Shown piece by piece: positions 31,506 to 41,026 of a DNA stretch of 64,000 nt (positions are counted from its first letter, which is position 1; every line of letters begins with the position of its first letter). Position numbers and translations under genes: made by a program. The notes under the pieces were generated by a model. The model saw only the letters and a program-made list of their open reading frames with translations, was not told the DNA's origin and ran no database searches. This stretch comes from Ecytonucleospora hepatopenaei. Lineage: Eukaryota > Microsporidia > Enterocytozoonidae. Location: contig JAPMUG010000007.1 in NCBI GenBank assembly GCA_026692725.1, positions 1 to 64,000 on the forward strand, given 5' to 3'.

Positions 31506-32909
31506 TTACTCTTCTGCTGTTTCAAAAACATATTCACTCAATTCATCATCAAAATAAAAAACATCTTCTTCTGCTTTTTCAGATGATTCCTCATTTGATT
31601 CCAAAACTTCCTTTTTTATTTGTTTTATTTGCTCCATAAGCACAAAAACATCTTTCTTAAGCTGTGTTTGTTTTGAGAGAAGATTTATAAACAAATTCTC
31701 ATCATCCTTGTTCAATTCTTCTATATTTTCTTTGAGTTTTTTTAATTCAATATCCATATTGTTAGATTTTTCTTTACACTTTATCAAGTTTATATTTAGT
31801 TCTTTATTTTTTTCATATAATTTGGTTATGTTATTTTTATATATTTTGTTTTTATTATCATAATTATTTTTAATTTCATCTACAGATAAATTTTTATCCA
31901 TAAAATTTAGAGTATCTTCATTTAAACTTTCCAGTGATAAATTTAAAGAACCAAAAGACAAATTTTTTGTATTTTCGTTATTTCTGTAATTTCTTTGAAC
32001 TAAATTAATTAAATCATCCCAACCAAAGCTATTTTCATATCTTAATTGTTCTATATTTTGATCTAGAAAAACCATCCTTTTTTCTAGCTCCATAAATTCA
32101 TTTTTCATATATTCATAAGTTTGATCGTATTCATCAACTAAATTATTAATTTGATCGTCGTTTAACTTGCTTATCGATTCAATTTTCTTTTTTAATTGAG
32201 CAGGTCTTAAATCCATGTTTTTTTCTCCAAATAACTGAATATTATCAAAAGACTCATCAAAATTTTCCACAAATTGAATTTTGTTAATTTGATTATTTAT
32301 TTGATTGAATTCTTTTTGCATCTTTATCTTTTTATTTAAAGGCAATTTGGGTGAAAACTGCTTTTTATGTGTTACTTTATGTGAAATTCTCTTTTTATGA
32401 ATGTGTCTTTGTTTATCTTTGGTTTTAAAATTAATATTATCATTATTTACATGCAAAGTAAATGCCTTTGTTAAATTTTCATCTATTTTTGTTTGATTAT
32501 TTTTTGACTTTTGTTTTTTAAATTTTTCTCCTACCCAAGTTTTTTTAGAATCATGTTGTGGTATTTCAGATGTTTCAAAAACACTAAATTGAATTTTATC
32601 ATCTTCTTTATTGTGAAAACTATTGATTTCATTAATAAAATTTTCTGTATTTATATTTTGTTCTTCTGCTATTTTTATTGTATTGCTTATTTTATTATTT
32701 TGAATTTCTATTTGCTTAGAAATTTTATCTAGAACCTTCTTTCTATTTGCTTTTAAGCCATAATTATTACTAAACATACTTTTTTCTTTAAAACAAGAGG
32801 TATATCTGGTAAAAAATATACCACTTAAAATAAAACATGCTATCCATAGTACACTAAACAGCACAATAAAAACATGCCACTTTTTACGTGTTAAATTGAC
32901 TTTATCCAT
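31506..32909 (-). CDS. Single-pass membrane coiled-coil protein (pair member 2)
   Basis: 467 aa with the same plan as its downstream neighbour: basic N-terminus (MDKVNLTRKKWH), one membrane helix (about 13-35, VFIVLFSVLWIACFILSGIF), a His/Lys-rich segment (RHIHKKRISHKVTHKKQ), a long coiled coil (about 215-445) and a very acidic tail (SSEKAEEDVFYFDDELSEY). The two genes are 103 bp apart. Little direct sequence identity is obvious, so duplication is inferred from architecture and arrangement. Possible nuclear-envelope, ER or spore-membrane structural role; no diagnostic domain. Confidence 0.75.
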   Translation of the reverse strand: MDKVNLTRKKWHVFIVLFSVLWIACFILSGIFFTRYTSCFKEKSMFSNNYGLKANRKKVLDKISKQIEIQNNKISNTIKIAEEQNINTENFINEINSFHNKEDDKIQFSVFETSEIPQHDSKKTWVGEKFKKQKSKNNQTKIDENLTKAFTLHVNNDNINFKTKDKQRHIHKKRISHKVTHKKQFSPKLPLNKKIKMQKEFNQINNQINKIQFVENFDESFDNIQLFGEKNMDLRPAQLKKKIESISKLNDDQINNLVDEYDQTYEYMKNEFMELEKRMVFLDQNIEQLRYENSFGWDDLINLVQRNYRNNENTKNLSFGSLNLSLESLNEDTLNFMDKNLSVDEIKNNYDNKNKIYKNNITKLYEKNKELNINLIKCKEKSNNMDIELKKLKENIEELNKDDENLFINLLSKQTQLKKDVFVLMEQIKQIKKEVLESNEESSEKAEEDVFYFDDELSEYVFETAEE

Positions 32910-33152
32910 TAATTATAAAATATTTAATACAAATGATTAAATAAAATTAAAAAATTTAAAGGGTTATGTTAAAAATGAAATTATTTTAACGCAATCTTTT
33001 GCATAATGCTTCTAAAATTTAAAATTAAATCATCTTTTTTGCAATGTTTAATATACCATAATATTTAAAATAAACTTTATCATAATTTTAAATAAAATCA
33101 GTTTATAAAACAATAAATAAACATTTATAAAAACAAATGGTAAATATAAAAC

Positions 33153-34487
33153 ATGAAAACATTAGCCAGTGCATATGTAAATTTATTAAAAACAAGCATT
33201 GGTAGCGGTGTGTTGAATTTTCCATATCTTTTTAAAACATATGGCTTGATTACAACCATTATTTTAACAGTTATAACTGGTCTTTTTGCAGCAACAGGAT
33301 TGTATCTTTTGATGATTTGTTCTCAGGAAATGGGAAGAGGGGCAGATTTAGGCAAATTAGCACAGGATAGCATTCCATGGGCATCTATTTTAATAGACAT
33401 TGCAGTGTTTATGAAGTGTTTTGGCGTTGCTCTCTCATATATGGTAATCGCAGGTTCTCTTTTACCAAGTGTTTTTAATGCTTTTTTTGACTTAAAATTA
33501 CTGACTTACAAACCTTTTTGCCTGGGTATTTTTGTAATTGCAATTTCACCATTTTGTTATTTGAAAAAAATGGATGCGTTAAAATACACATCTTTTGTAG
33601 GTCTTCTTTCGATAATTTTTGTAATTTTAGCAAGCATTTTTAGATATCTTTACGACAGTACCATAGAAAACGTAAATGCCATAGCATATGCAACACTTCC
33701 AGACACAAATTGGTTAAAAGGACTGGGAAAGTTTGTTTTTTCATTTACCTGCCACCAAAATATTTTCTATGTTTTTGCAGAGCTCGAAAATAACTCTCTT
33801 CCACGTATGAAAAGACTTATAGTAATCACAGCATGTTCTGCTTTTTTTCTTTACATGTCTTTTGGAGTTTCAAATTACTTAATGTATGGAAATGCAGTAA
33901 AAGACAACGTGCTTTTAAATTATCCAGAAGATTATTTAACAGGAATAGTTCATTTTCTTTATGTTATTGTTATGGGTGTTTCATATCCTTTACAGTTATC
34001 ACCAGGTAAAAACTACCTAATGAATATTTTAAGCAGATTTTTTGATTTTGAAAATGAAGAAGTCATACCACTAGAAGAAATAGAAAAAACTGTTCAAGTG
34101 CAAAGCGATGAGCATCTTGAAATTTCCACAGAAAATAAAAAAGAGCAAAAGAATGAAGTTGATTTTTTAAACAATCAAAATGTTTCTTTTCAAAATACAA
34201 CCATAAAGAACAGGGAAAAATTCAAAGATTATGTGGAAAAAATTGTATTAACCGTTCTAATAATTTTGACGTATATAATTGCAGTTAGTGGAATAGGTTT
34301 AGGTCTGATATTTGCACTGGTGGGTGCAACGGCATCAACTTTCATGTCTATGATACTTCCAGCCATATATTATCTTCACTCAGACGTACAAAAAACTATC
34401 TTTCTAAGCATAACAAGTTACATTATGTTTTTGTTTGGGGTATTTGTTTTTTTAACAACAATCATAAGTTTAAGCATAAAAAGATAG
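33153..34487 (+). CDS. Amino-acid transporter, AAAP/AVT family
   Basis: 444 aa with about 11 membrane helices. The opening ASAYVNLLKTSIGSGVLNFP is the hallmark first helix of the amino acid/auxin permease family (SLC36/38, fungal Avt proteins). Later conserved pieces are FSFTCHQNIFYVFAELEN (helix 6 region) and LIFALVGATASTFMSMILP. A hydrophilic loop of about 60 residues (about 308-366) sits between helices 8 and 9. Likely imports host amino acids or works in an internal membrane; direction and substrate cannot be read from sequence. Confidence 0.92.
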   Translation: MKTLASAYVNLLKTSIGSGVLNFPYLFKTYGLITTIILTVITGLFAATGLYLLMICSQEMGRGADLGKLAQDSIPWASILIDIAVFMKCFGVALSYMVIAGSLLPSVFNAFFDLKLLTYKPFCLGIFVIAISPFCYLKKMDALKYTSFVGLLSIIFVILASIFRYLYDSTIENVNAIAYATLPDTNWLKGLGKFVFSFTCHQNIFYVFAELENNSLPRMKRLIVITACSAFFLYMSFGVSNYLMYGNAVKDNVLLNYPEDYLTGIVHFLYVIVMGVSYPLQLSPGKNYLMNILSRFFDFENEEVIPLEEIEKTVQVQSDEHLEISTENKKEQKNEVDFLNNQNVSFQNTTIKNREKFKDYVEKIVLTVLIILTYIIAVSGIGLGLIFALVGATASTFMSMILPAIYYLHSDVQKTIFLSITSYIMFLFGVFVFLTTIISLSIKR

Positions 34488-34654
34488 TTAATTTATAAGT
34501 GAATAAATTTACTGTATGATTATTTAAATTCTTTACCTGTTATTTTGTTTTTTTATTAAATCATATACATCATATTTATAAAAATATCATTAGATTTTTA
34601 AAAATTATTTTATTAAAATTAAAAGTTTTATAAACATATACTTAAAAAATATTT

Positions 34655-35191
34655 TTAATCACTACTTTCATTACTTTTAACTACTTCAAAAGAATCACTT
34701 GTTTCGTTTCCGCTTTGCTTACGAGATTTTCTAGAATTATTTGATTTGTTTGATTTACTGGAAGATTCTTCTGATTCTTCTTCTTTACTGCTTGACTGTT
34801 GTTTTTCTGTGCTTTTTTCTCCATACAATTTACCAAGGCCTTCATATTTATCAGAAGAAGAATTTTCTTCTCTTCTTTTATTCTTATTAGCACGCTCTTT
34901 TCTTTTTCTTTCTTTATCAGATAAATGTTCAGAATTTAAGGCGAGTTTATTCATAGCATGTATATTGTGCTTTGTTAAATCATCCGTAGTTCCTAAAATA
35001 TCATTTTGTAATTTAAAAAGATCCTTTTTATGCTCTTCACAATCTTTTTCCTCTGCCCCTTTGACATAATCTGCAATGTCTTTATGTTTATCATTATACT
35101 TCTTTACCTTTTCGTTGTGTTCTTTTACGTGTTTGTTATGATCTTCTATGGAAAAGCATTCAATGTTAAAAATCCAAAAGATGTGAAACAT
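34655..35191 (-). CDS. Putative secreted basic/serine-rich protein
   Basis: 178 aa. The first 15 residues (MFHIFWIFNIECFSI) form a short signal peptide. The rest is entirely hydrophilic: a His/Lys/Asp helix region (about 16-95), a cluster SDKERKRKERANKNKRREE (about 95-115) that looks like a bipartite nuclear localisation signal, then Ser/Glu/Lys low complexity (SSSKEEESEESSSKSNKS) to the end. No cysteine pairs beyond two early Cys. Spore-wall or secreted effector role is possible but inferred. Confidence 0.7.
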   Translation of the reverse strand: MFHIFWIFNIECFSIEDHNKHVKEHNEKVKKYNDKHKDIADYVKGAEEKDCEEHKKDLFKLQNDILGTTDDLTKHNIHAMNKLALNSEHLSDKERKRKERANKNKRREENSSSDKYEGLGKLYGEKSTEKQQSSSKEEESEESSSKSNKSNNSRKSRKQSGNETSDSFEVVKSNESSD

Positions 35192-35235
35192 ATTTAAAGA
35201 GATGAAAACATTTTTATATGTTTTAAAACTGTTTT

Positions 35236-35293
35236 GTTTTTAATTAATATATTTTATAAGATTTGTTTTTAATTAATATATTTTATAAGATTT
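35236..35293. repeat. 29-bp perfect tandem duplication
   Basis: The 29 bases from 35236 (GTTTTTAATTAATATATTTT...) are repeated exactly at 35265-35293 in the spacer between two minus-strand genes. Confidence 0.85.
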
Positions 35294-35344
35294 ATATTTA
35301 ATTAAATATTTGTATAAATTCATTGTAATTTTCCTATGTATGTC

Positions 35345-35938
35345 TTATAACCATCTAGAATAAAAAATTATATTGTCAATTTCTTTTATTTTTACAAATA
35401 ATTTGTCCGTTTTATAAATTAATAGTTGCCATTTTAATGTTTCATTTTCTTTTTCTAATACAAAAATAGCATTTTCACAAATATTTTCTATTTCCCTCTT
35501 TATGGTTATAAATTTAGATTCTAAATAAATATTTTTATTAGTGTTCGGTACTTTTAAAATTTCTTCAGGGTTAATGATTATAACATAATAAAACAAGTTG
35601 ATTATTTTTAAAACGTGTTCTTCAAATGAAATATTTTTTTCTGATTTACCTGTGTTTCCTTCTAATTTATCTATTTTTTTGTCTAGATCCGCATTTTTAT
35701 AATTTTTAAGCTCAACATTTCCTTCCTTAAAAAAATCTTGATTAAAATCTTCTAAACCAATCAAAAGAATTAGTTTTAATTCTTTAAACGTATTTAGTTG
35801 CTTTTTATTCTTATTTTTTATTAAAAATGTCACATATTTCTGTATCAAACTATAATCTATTACTACATATGTATGTTTAATATGATCAAGTTTTTTAAAT
35901 TTTTCTAAAAATTCTTTTAGTGGCAAATATACAGGCAT
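35345..35938 (-). CDS. Unknown protein, 197 aa
   Basis: A mixed alpha/beta sequence starting MPVYLPLKEFLEKFKKLDHI with a Lys/Asn-rich middle (about 90-110) and a C-terminal segment of alternating strands (LKWQLLIYKTDKLFVKIKEI) ending in SRWL. No leader, membrane helix or catalytic motif recognised. Confidence 0.65.
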   Translation of the reverse strand: MPVYLPLKEFLEKFKKLDHIKHTYVVIDYSLIQKYVTFLIKNKNKKQLNTFKELKLILLIGLEDFNQDFFKEGNVELKNYKNADLDKKIDKLEGNTGKSEKNISFEEHVLKIINLFYYVIIINPEEILKVPNTNKNIYLESKFITIKREIENICENAIFVLEKENETLKWQLLIYKTDKLFVKIKEIDNIIFYSRWL

Positions 35939-36214
35939 TTTCTTTTTTATAGCTAAACTATACCTAATAAATACAAAATTGTTGTTAATCTTATTTATAT
36001 ATTTTTATACCTTATTTATATACTCTTATATTCTACGTATATACTCTTGTATATTTTTTATAAATGATAAATAACTAAAATAATCTTAAAATATATAAAC
36101 TATGTTTTGTATTTTGATTTAATATTTTATCACTATTTAAAAAACAAATATTTTTATCACAAAAAATAATATTAAAAATAAAACGTAATATTATTTATTA
36201 AAACCAAATAAAAC

Positions 36215-36994
36215 TTAATTATCGTATTTTTCAAGCAAAGACATAATTGCCATGTCTAAATTTCCACCTGTCTGTTTTAGTGCATTTAAATTATCTTCTT
36301 TAATAGAAAATCCATTCTTTTGTAATTCTTTCATCTGTTTTCTATATAACAATTCATAATTTATATTTTTACCATTCACTGAAATGTGTTCTTTTTGATT
36401 TTCAGTCATAGAATATCCCTCATTAAAACTGCTATTACCCTTTAGCATTTTCAAGGGATCTCCCACATCTTTCATCATTGAGCTCATCATGTTCATACCG
36501 CCTGGCATATTCTCTAATTTTGCCATTGCTAAATCTACATTTCTTAGCTGTGTTTTCATATAATCTCCACCCTGGGTCATCTTTTCAATTTCATCTTCTA
36601 AACCTTCACTGTTCATCATCATTCTCATGGTTTCATTTTCCTCGCTATTCTCATCTTCCTTTTTAAAAAACCCTTTCATCATTTTTATGGTTTGTGGATT
36701 TTTTAGCATTGACTTTACTCCCTGGTTATCGAGCAAGGAAGCTATGCTGTTTCCTTTTGTTGCACCTTCTATTTTAGTCGTGTATTTTACAATCAAAGTT
36801 GTGTTTTCTGTCAAATTTAATTCTTCTGCTGTTTTGTGGTCTACATTTAATGTTTGGTCACCTATCTTAAGTGTAATGTTTTCAAAATTCAAATGAAATG
36901 CTTCAGCCACCTTTTGCTTTATTGCTAGTAGTCTATCTTCTTTATTTATATAAATTGCCTTAATAGAAGCTAAATGCTGTACATTTACTTTCAT
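36215..36994 (-). CDS. DSK2: Dsk2/ubiquilin, UBL-UBA shuttle protein
   Basis: 259 aa from the ATG at 36994 (MKVNVQHLASIKAIYINKED). An earlier in-frame ATG at 37015 gives MFFSPIG before it, but a CACCC element 8 bases before 36994 and alignment to the UBL start favour the shorter form. Residues 1-72 are a ubiquitin-like domain. The middle contains the Sti1-like/ubiquilin string LRNVDLAMAKLENMPGGMNM, and residues about 215-258 are a UBA domain (NGFSIKEDNLNALKQTGGNL, AIMSLL). It delivers ubiquitylated proteins to the proteasome. The family's long middle region is much reduced. Confidence 0.9.
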   Translation of the reverse strand: MKVNVQHLASIKAIYINKEDRLLAIKQKVAEAFHLNFENITLKIGDQTLNVDHKTAEELNLTENTTLIVKYTTKIEGATKGNSIASLLDNQGVKSMLKNPQTIKMMKGFFKKEDENSEENETMRMMMNSEGLEDEIEKMTQGGDYMKTQLRNVDLAMAKLENMPGGMNMMSSMMKDVGDPLKMLKGNSSFNEGYSMTENQKEHISVNGKNINYELLYRKQMKELQKNGFSIKEDNLNALKQTGGNLDMAIMSLLEKYDN

Positions 36995-37480
36995 TCCAAT
37001 GGGTGAAAAAAACATTAATATTTTCAATTAAAAGGACTTTAAGGGGTTATTTTGAATGATTTGAGTGTTTATAAAAAACATAAACAAAAAACCAATGAAA
37101 TTTATTTTACGGTTTTATAAGTTTTTGGCTACTACAATAGTTTTGTATGGGATAATTTATTTTTAACAAAATACAAATAAAATACAAACTATATGGGCAA
37201 ATATAAAATATTGGTGGTAAATTATTAAAATAATACATATTTATAATCGTAAGTCATATTTTGTAAACAAAGTTGATCTCTTTTTTACTTTATTATTTTA
37301 CTAATAAACACTTATAAATTATTAGTATAAAGTGTTTATAACATGTTTCAGGTTTAAAATTTTTAAAAACACAAATTAAGCCATTTTTTAACCCTAACCC
37401 ATTTAAACAACATAATTTAAAATTTAATTTACTAAATAAGAAATTATTAAGAGTAGTTTATTTTTATAAATTAGTTAATA
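36995..37480. other. Divergent intergenic region
   Basis: AT-rich spacer between DSK2 (leftward) and the 37481 gene (rightward). Contains TTAACCCTAACCC near 37388-37400 but no open frame. Confidence 0.5.
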
Positions 37481-38245
37481 ATGAGTAATAAATCAACTAA
37501 TAACATCGAAACAAATGAGGATGATAAAATGACTCCTAAACAAAGATACATGCAGGCATTAAACAAAGAGACCAAGGAGCCTAAAAAACATTCTCCACAT
37601 ATTGCTGAAAAATATTTACAAGCGGTTAAAGAATCAAACAAAGGCAGTAAAGAACGCGTTACTAACAAAATTTCAGATAAAATTGCAAATTACAACAAAT
37701 TAGGTTCTAAAGAAAAATTAGAAAATAAACCCATTGAATCTAAAAAAATTGTAAACTTAGAAAAGAAAGAACAATTAGAAAAACTAAATCCGGATGTTGT
37801 AGAAGAAAAATTAACATTTAAAGAAAAGTTAAGTAGGTATGCTTCAAACAGTGAAGTTAAAATTGACAAAGAAAAATATGCAGACATGTACAACTTAAAG
37901 AGCAGAAAGAATTCAAGTGATGAAAATCTCAAATCTACCAAAAAACAAGCAAAACCATCTGAAGTAGTGGTTGAACGGGCAATAGTTCACACGCAAATAA
38001 AACATGAAGAAAAGGTAAAAGATTTGTCAAAGGCATTGGAAGAAACACTTACTCCTCATAAATTAATGAATGTAAAATATGCAGAGCAAAATCCAGAGAT
38101 TTTACAGGAAATAAAAAGAATGGGATTGGAAGATGAGGAAAAATCAAAGAGTGAAGAGGAATCTTTAGAAGATGAAAAAACATACAAAGAATTATCAAAT
38201 GATGATTTAAATAATGAAAAAAAGGATGAAGATAAAGAACAGTAA
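37481..38245 (+). CDS. Hydrophilic repeat-like protein, unknown
   Basis: 254 aa, highly charged with no leader or membrane helix. Short degenerate repeats with an aromatic residue after a basic one recur about every 30-40 residues (KQRYMQALNKET, AEKYLQAVKESN, KLSRYASNSE, KEKYADMYNLKS). The C-terminal 40 residues are almost all Glu/Asp/Lys. Probably intrinsically disordered; such repeats could be short linear binding motifs. No family recognised. Confidence 0.7.
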   Translation: MSNKSTNNIETNEDDKMTPKQRYMQALNKETKEPKKHSPHIAEKYLQAVKESNKGSKERVTNKISDKIANYNKLGSKEKLENKPIESKKIVNLEKKEQLEKLNPDVVEEKLTFKEKLSRYASNSEVKIDKEKYADMYNLKSRKNSSDENLKSTKKQAKPSEVVVERAIVHTQIKHEEKVKDLSKALEETLTPHKLMNVKYAEQNPEILQEIKRMGLEDEEKSKSEEESLEDEKTYKELSNDDLNNEKKDEDKEQ

Positions 38246-38259
38246 AATAAAATTTTCTT

Positions 38260-39054
38260 TTAATTTAATTCTTTTTCCATTTTTATATTTTTTTCAAAAC
38301 GCATTGCCTCATCATATGAAAACTCTCTTTTCTTACCATTTTCGCCTGTTTTTGAACTTAACCATTCTTTTCTTTTTTCTTCGATAAATTCTGCATTATC
38401 TGTAAATTCTTTGATATACTGTGCAATTACTTCTTTAAATTCACTTCCTTTCATTTTTCTTAATTCCTTTGTAACTATAAATGCTATTTCAGGATATCCT
38501 ATGTTAGTGCTGTACAAATTCATTTGGTTTTGTATTTCTACTAAAATTTCATTTATCACAAATGAATTAAAATGTATATTCTTCAAACTATCATTTGATA
38601 CCTTTAAATCATCTAAATAATATTGTTTTTTCACGGTTTCTTTAGCTGTAGCCAAATTTTTTAAATATAAATGCAATATTTGCATAAGATTGAAAACAGT
38701 GCTAATAAAATATTTTCTATTTGTAATAATTTTTATCAAATTAATCAATAAAATGCTTTCTTTAATATTGCTTGATTTTCTATCTATAAATTCAATCACC
38801 ATGGCGTAAAACAACTTGAGCTCATTTGGCTTTTTTAATATTTTTGCCAAAATCTTGGTGTAAAAAACAATTCTTAGCTTTTCAGAATCATCGCGCTCTA
38901 AAATTTCCCTCAGAATTTTTAAATCTTCTGCAAAATTATCTTTTTGTGCAAATTTATATATTTTGCCTTCTAAAATATCTATTACATCAACATATTCATA
39001 TAAATGAGTAAGATTTAACAATCCATTATCTTTTAAATCATCAATGTTATTCAT
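38260..39054 (-). CDS. NOC2: Reduced Noc2 nucleolar complex protein
   Basis: 264 aa. Noc2 forms Noc1-Noc2 and Noc2-Noc3 heterodimers that chaperone pre-60S particles. The C-terminal half matches the family core: DDLKVSNDSLKNIHFNSFVI, then YSTNIGYPEIAFIVTKELRK, then NAEFIEEKRKEW. Yeast and human Noc2 are about 700 residues, so roughly the last helical-repeat block plus part of the middle remains. It ends only 15 bases from the end of the 37481 gene (tail to tail). Confidence 0.72.
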   Translation of the reverse strand: MNNIDDLKDNGLLNLTHLYEYVDVIDILEGKIYKFAQKDNFAEDLKILREILERDDSEKLRIVFYTKILAKILKKPNELKLFYAMVIEFIDRKSSNIKESILLINLIKIITNRKYFISTVFNLMQILHLYLKNLATAKETVKKQYYLDDLKVSNDSLKNIHFNSFVINEILVEIQNQMNLYSTNIGYPEIAFIVTKELRKMKGSEFKEVIAQYIKEFTDNAEFIEEKRKEWLSSKTGENGKKREFSYDEAMRFEKNIKMEKELN

Positions 39055-39225
39055 TTTGTAAAGTTTAAATTTTAAAATAAAAAACTGAAAATAGAAATTT
39101 TTGGGTTAAAAATATTTAAGTTTTAAAATTGTAATTAAAAAGATAGATTAAACCTTTTTTATTGAAAAACAATAAAAAACCAATTAATTAACCGGAAAAA
39201 ATAAATAAAAAAATTGTTTATTTAT

Positions 39226-39564
39226 TTAATCATCAAACAAATTTTTATCTATTTCTTCACTCATTCTTATAAAACAATCCTTTGCTATTGTTTCTCGTAA
39301 TTTTTTGAATTCATTTTTTGTTTCTTTAGATTGCAAATCTATGTAAATCTTCAGCTGTTCTAGTTCTGCATTTGTTTTGAGCTCATATTTGTATTTTTTA
39401 AGTAAATCTTTAGAAACAACTCTTTCTTCCTTTGTACTATTTTCAAAATCAAAAACTTCTGCTTCTTTTTTATGTTTTTTCATATAAGTTAGAAATTCAG
39501 CAAATTTATGACTTAATTCAGTTACACCCTCAACGCTAAAATCTTTGTTTTTGGTTGCTGACAT
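39226..39564 (-). CDS. Small helical protein, unknown
   Basis: 112 aa, predominantly charged helices (LSHKFAEFLTYMKKHKKEAE, QSKETKNEFKKLRETIAKD). No leader or membrane segment. Its ATG lies 11 bases from the start codon of TSR3 on the other strand. The coding-strand motif TTAACCCTCTTT (39586-39588) sits inside the TSR3 5' end. No family recognised. Confidence 0.65.
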   Translation of the reverse strand: MSATKNKDFSVEGVTELSHKFAEFLTYMKKHKKEAEVFDFENSTKEERVVSKDLLKKYKYELKTNAELEQLKIYIDLQSKETKNEFKKLRETIAKDCFIRMSEEIDKNLFDD

Positions 39565-39575
39565 GTTAATTTGTT

Positions 39576-40238
39576 ATGATAAAGAGGGTTAAAATGGAAA
39601 GAAAGAATTTTTTTCTTAAAACAGAGTCTGCAGAGGGTAAGTTGAACAAAGACATTGAAAATAACGCGAAAAAAATGATCCAAAACGACTTAAAAACAAC
39701 AGAAAAAGACAATTTTGTTAATAGAGAAGTCAAAATTAAAAAAATCATATACGAATTTGGGGAATGCGACCCCAAAAAATGCAGTGGACATAGAATGGTA
39801 AAATATAAATCTGTTCTTTCTAGGCCAGTCTCATCTCCATTTTATGGTATACTACTCTCTCCTATAGGTAAAAAAATTTTGAGTAAAAAAGATAAAAATA
39901 AAGTTTTATCCTCGGGAATAGGCTTAATAGATTGTTCATGGAATAAAATAAATGATTTTGATTTTAAAAAAGTCAAATGCAATCTTTATTTACATCGAGT
40001 GCTTCCAACTTTGATAGCTTCAAACACAATAAATTATGGAAAGCCTTATAAATTAAACTGTGTTGAGGCAATGGCTGCTGCATTATATATTTTGGGATTT
40101 GAAGAAGAAGCAAAAAATGTTTTTTCTGGTTTTTCATATGGAGATGAATTTTTTAGACTTAATAAAAAAGCGTTGGAAGAATATGCAAAATGTGAAAATG
40201 AAAAAGAAATTAAGGAAGTTCAGAAGAAATATATGTAA
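39576..40238 (+). CDS. TSR3: 18S rRNA aminocarboxypropyltransferase Tsr3
   Basis: 220 aa from ATG 39576, or 214 aa from ATG 39594. Tsr3 transfers the acp group from S-adenosylmethionine to the hypermodified pseudouridine of 18S rRNA late in 40S maturation. Conserved strings are unmistakable: ECDPKKCSGHRMVKY, GIGLIDCSWNKI, HRVLPTLIASNTINYGKPYK, LNCVEAMAAALYILGFEEEA and FSYGDEFF. The N-terminal extension of about 45 residues is not part of the domain. It pairs functionally with RPS3 and NOC2 in this window. Confidence 0.95.
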   Translation: MIKRVKMERKNFFLKTESAEGKLNKDIENNAKKMIQNDLKTTEKDNFVNREVKIKKIIYEFGECDPKKCSGHRMVKYKSVLSRPVSSPFYGILLSPIGKKILSKKDKNKVLSSGIGLIDCSWNKINDFDFKKVKCNLYLHRVLPTLIASNTINYGKPYKLNCVEAMAAALYILGFEEEAKNVFSGFSYGDEFFRLNKKALEEYAKCENEKEIKEVQKKYM

Positions 40239-40455
40239 TGTATTTATTTATTAAACTATTAAGTTTCTTGTTTATTTGAGCAAAGTTAAACAAAAATATT
40301 TAGAATCATAAGAAAATTTCTTAGTAATTTTTCTGTACCTTCAAAAATTGTTGTGTTTCTTTTAATAAATACAAAATTATAGTAACATTTAGATATAATC
40401 TTTTAAACAATACATATAATAAAATAAAAATAACCTTTTAACTTCTAACATCCAC

Positions 40456-40905
40456 TTAGCACATAAATTTTTTCTCGTTCTTCTCCATAAACACCAATTG
40501 TGCTATTCTCATGCCTATTTCAATGTTAAAAGGTTGAGAACTATGATTTAATAAACTAACTTCTATTTCTTTCCTATCCTCCACGTAACTATTAACCACT
40601 TCGATTCCATTTTTTACACTAAGTCCACTCCTGCTTAAAATTATTCCAAAATATTCATTTGGTAAATCTATAAAAAGACCTGTTTTTATTTTTACACTCT
40701 CACCAGGCATTAGCATAGCATTTTGAATCGACCTCAAATCATACCCAGCTGCACCATCCGTATGTCTTTCAGGAGCAATAGCAGTCTCTGTCATTGTATA
40801 AAATTTTACTACATTAAACGGATTCTTATTAAATTGTATATTTGTAGTTAAAACATCATTGAATTCCTCATTATTAAGTTTCTTATCATTTTCTAAATTA
40901 GACAT
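40456..40905 (-). CDS. DUT1: dUTPase-family protein lacking key catalytic motifs
   Basis: 149 aa. dUTPase hydrolyses dUTP to dUMP in a homotrimer. Motif 1 AGYDLRS (53-59), motif 2 SRSGLSVKNGI (91-101) and motif 4 GMRIAQLVF (131-139) are intact. Motif 3 (normally GVIDxDYRG) reads VVNSYVEDRKE, with Tyr107 at the position of the catalytic Asp and the following DY replaced. The chain ends ten residues after motif 4, so glycine-rich motif 5, the C-terminal arm that closes over the substrate, is absent. The fold assignment is firm; activity is doubtful. There is no frameshift to motif 5: the stop is followed by AT-rich DNA. N-terminal ~28 residues are extra. Confidence 0.9.
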   Translation of the reverse strand: MSNLENDKKLNNEEFNDVLTTNIQFNKNPFNVVKFYTMTETAIAPERHTDGAAGYDLRSIQNAMLMPGESVKIKTGLFIDLPNEYFGIILSRSGLSVKNGIEVVNSYVEDRKEIEVSLLNHSSQPFNIEIGMRIAQLVFMEKNEKKFMC

Positions 40906-41026
40906 ACAAAAGAAGGATTAAAATTTGTATAAAAATTATAAATTTCACTTGTTTTAATAATTTTATATATAAGTGTATAAAAGAATGAATTTATTAGATT
41001 ATTTATCAATATAACAAAAATTGTGC

